Origin: Bacillota bacterium
GTDB taxonomy: Bacteria > Bacillota > UBA4882 > JAAYXC01
DNA length: 6,142 nt
Reading direction: 5' to 3'
Assembly: GCA_012516115.1 (NCBI GenBank)
Contig: JAAYXC010000215.1
Coordinates: forward strand, 1 to 6,142
Position numbers and translations under genes: made by a program
Shown here: in pieces, positions 5,150 through 6,142 of the stretch
Layout: each line of letters begins with the position of its first letter
Position numbering within the stretch: position 1 is the stretch's first letter
The notes under the pieces: generated by a model
What the model was told of the DNA's origin: nothing
The model's database searches: none
The model's input: only the letters and a program-made list of their open reading frames with translations

Positions 5150-6142
5150 GTGGGGTTCTTGGCGGTCGATGCTCCTTCCGGTACCCGGGCCACGTTCGGT
5201 CCGTCCGCGCTTCTTTGGCTCCTTACTTTTTTGGGCCTGGGTTTGCTGGTCTCCCTGGCCCTGCCCTTGCCTCCCGATCGTGAAGAACCTCCCATCGTTG
5301 TCTACGACTGCCACGGCCGTGAACTGGCCACCATCGGCGCCGAGAACCGCGATCCGGCCGCCGCGGCCGAGATTCCCCTCTTTCTCCGCCGGGCGGTGGT
5401 GGCCACCGAGGATGCCGGCTTTTATCGTCACGGTGGAGTTTCCCTCCGGGGCATCATCCGGGCGGTCTGGCGGAACTTGCAGGGCGGCCGCATTCGGGAA
5501 GGCGGAAGCACCATTACCCAACAGCTGGCGCGAAGCCTGTATCTGGACAGACGGAGAACCATTTGGCGGAAACTGTTGGAAATCTATTACGCCTGGAAGC
5601 TCGAACTGAGATTGGACAAGGAAGAGATCCTCACCCGTTACCTCGACCGGGTCTATTTCGGCGCGGGTGCCTACGGTGTCAAGGCGGCGGCGGCCACCTA
5701 CTTCGGCCGGGCCCCCCGGGCCTTAAACCGCGCCGAGCAGGCCTTTCTGGCCGGGGTCCTCCGTTCGCCGGCCAATTATTCCCCCTGGCGCCATCCGGAT
5801 CAAGCCCGGGCACGGGTGGCCCAGGTCCTCGCGCGGATGGAGCGGTGCGGTTACCTGACCGCCGCGGCAGTGGCGGCCGTGGAAAAAGAGCCCCTCCGTT
5901 TCCGGGTGGTCCCCGGGCCGAACCGGATCGCCCCTTATTTCCTCCGCTACGTCCAGGGGGTCCTGACCGATCTCTTTCCGGAGGGGGCCTGGGGACTCCA
6001 CGTGCGGACGACCCTGGATCCGACTTGGCAGGCGGCGGCGGAGGCGGCCGTGGCCCGTCTCCAACCCCACGATCTCCAGGCGGCCCTGGTGGCCTTGGAT
6101 CCGGACACCGGGGCCATCCGGGCCATGGTGGGCGGCCGGGAC
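5150..6142 (+). CDS. Class A penicillin-binding protein, N-terminal part (truncated by window end)
   Basis: A bifunctional peptidoglycan synthase anchored in the cytoplasmic membrane; 331 codons are present. Numbering from the GTG at 5150: short cytoplasmic tail, one membrane anchor (about 19-40, rich in L/G/W), then an extracellular glycosyltransferase-51 domain. GT51 motifs are complete: EDAGFYRHGG with catalytic Glu87; EGGSTITQQLARSLYL (117-132); RKLLE with Glu144; EEILTRYLDRVYFGAGAYGV (158-177), where the usual Asn of YLN is Asp; and LAGVLRSPANYSP. The link to the transpeptidase half follows (LHVRTTLDPTWQAAAE, then ALVALDPDTGAIRAMVGGRD). The SxxK active-site serine lies beyond the window. 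It polymerises lipid II into glycan strands and, with the missing half, cross-links them. The frame is open from 5123. GTG 5150 and TTG 5159 are the candidate starts; the G-rich stretch 5146-5155 favours TTG slightly, while AAAGG at 5138-5142 suits GTG. A weak CATAAT -10 lies at 5118-5123. Confidence 0.93.
   Translation, partial: MGFLAVDAPSGTRATFGPSALLWLLTFLGLGLLVSLALPLPPDREEPPIVVYDCHGRELATIGAENRDPAAAAEIPLFLRRAVVATEDAGFYRHGGVSLRGIIRAVWRNLQGGRIREGGSTITQQLARSLYLDRRRTIWRKLLEIYYAWKLELRLDKEEILTRYLDRVYFGAGAYGVKAAAATYFGRAPRALNRAEQAFLAGVLRSPANYSPWRHPDQARARVAQVLARMERCGYLTAAAVAAVEKEPLRFRVVPGPNRIAPYFLRYVQGVLTDLFPEGAWGLHVRTTLDPTWQAAAEAAVARLQPHDLQAALVALDPDTGAIRAMVGGRD

Noticed and set aside
5169..5609. 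Plus-strand open frame starting ATG at 5169
   Set aside because: It is the wrong frame across the penicillin-binding protein gene; the frame starting near 5150 carries all the GT51 motifs.

Overview
This is a GC-rich bacterial window with good Shine-Dalgarno sequences (AGGAGG before ilvD and the acetyltransferase gene), TTG/GTG start candidates and short intergenic gaps. These traits, with a pyridine-nucleotide-site-deficient thioredoxin-reductase-like protein, suggest a high-GC Firmicute such as a Moorella/Ammonifex-like clostridium. That placement is inference; no rRNA or other phylogenetic marker is present. I see no rRNA, tRNA, CRISPR array, insertion sequence or phage gene.

Layout, left to right. 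(1) Bases 1-171, plus strand: the C-terminal 56 codons of an unrecognised protein, ending inside the next, convergent gene. (2) 139-990, minus: a 283-residue FAD flavoprotein of the thioredoxin reductase family with an intact CATC redox centre but a degenerate NADPH-binding site. (3) 991-1175: a divergent control region with an extended -10 promoter facing right. (4) 1176-2246, plus: a multi-spanning membrane protein of the lysylphosphatidylglycerol-synthase transmembrane (YbhN/UPF0104) family. (5) 2247-2340: a convergent terminator zone, including a perfect 20-bp palindrome that lies inside the 3' end of the facing gene. (6) 2303-3315, minus: a GNAT-type acetyltransferase gene broken by one frameshift near 3105-3125. 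(7) 3335-4993, minus: complete ilvD (dihydroxy-acid dehydratase), whose stop is 19 nt before the acetyltransferase start, so the two probably form one operon read from a promoter at 5042-5070. (8) 5150-6142, plus: the N-terminal part of a class A penicillin-binding protein (membrane anchor, complete glycosyltransferase-51 domain, start of the transpeptidase half), cut by the window edge.

The genes do not form one obvious pathway: branched-chain amino acid synthesis (IlvD), thiol redox (flavoprotein), envelope lipid/membrane function (YbhN-like) and peptidoglycan synthesis (PBP) sit in separate transcription units. I did not find a new multi-gene system. The most notable points are the probable NADPH-independent thioredoxin reductase, the frameshifted two-part acetyltransferase linked to ilvD, and the palindromic terminator embedded in a coding region.
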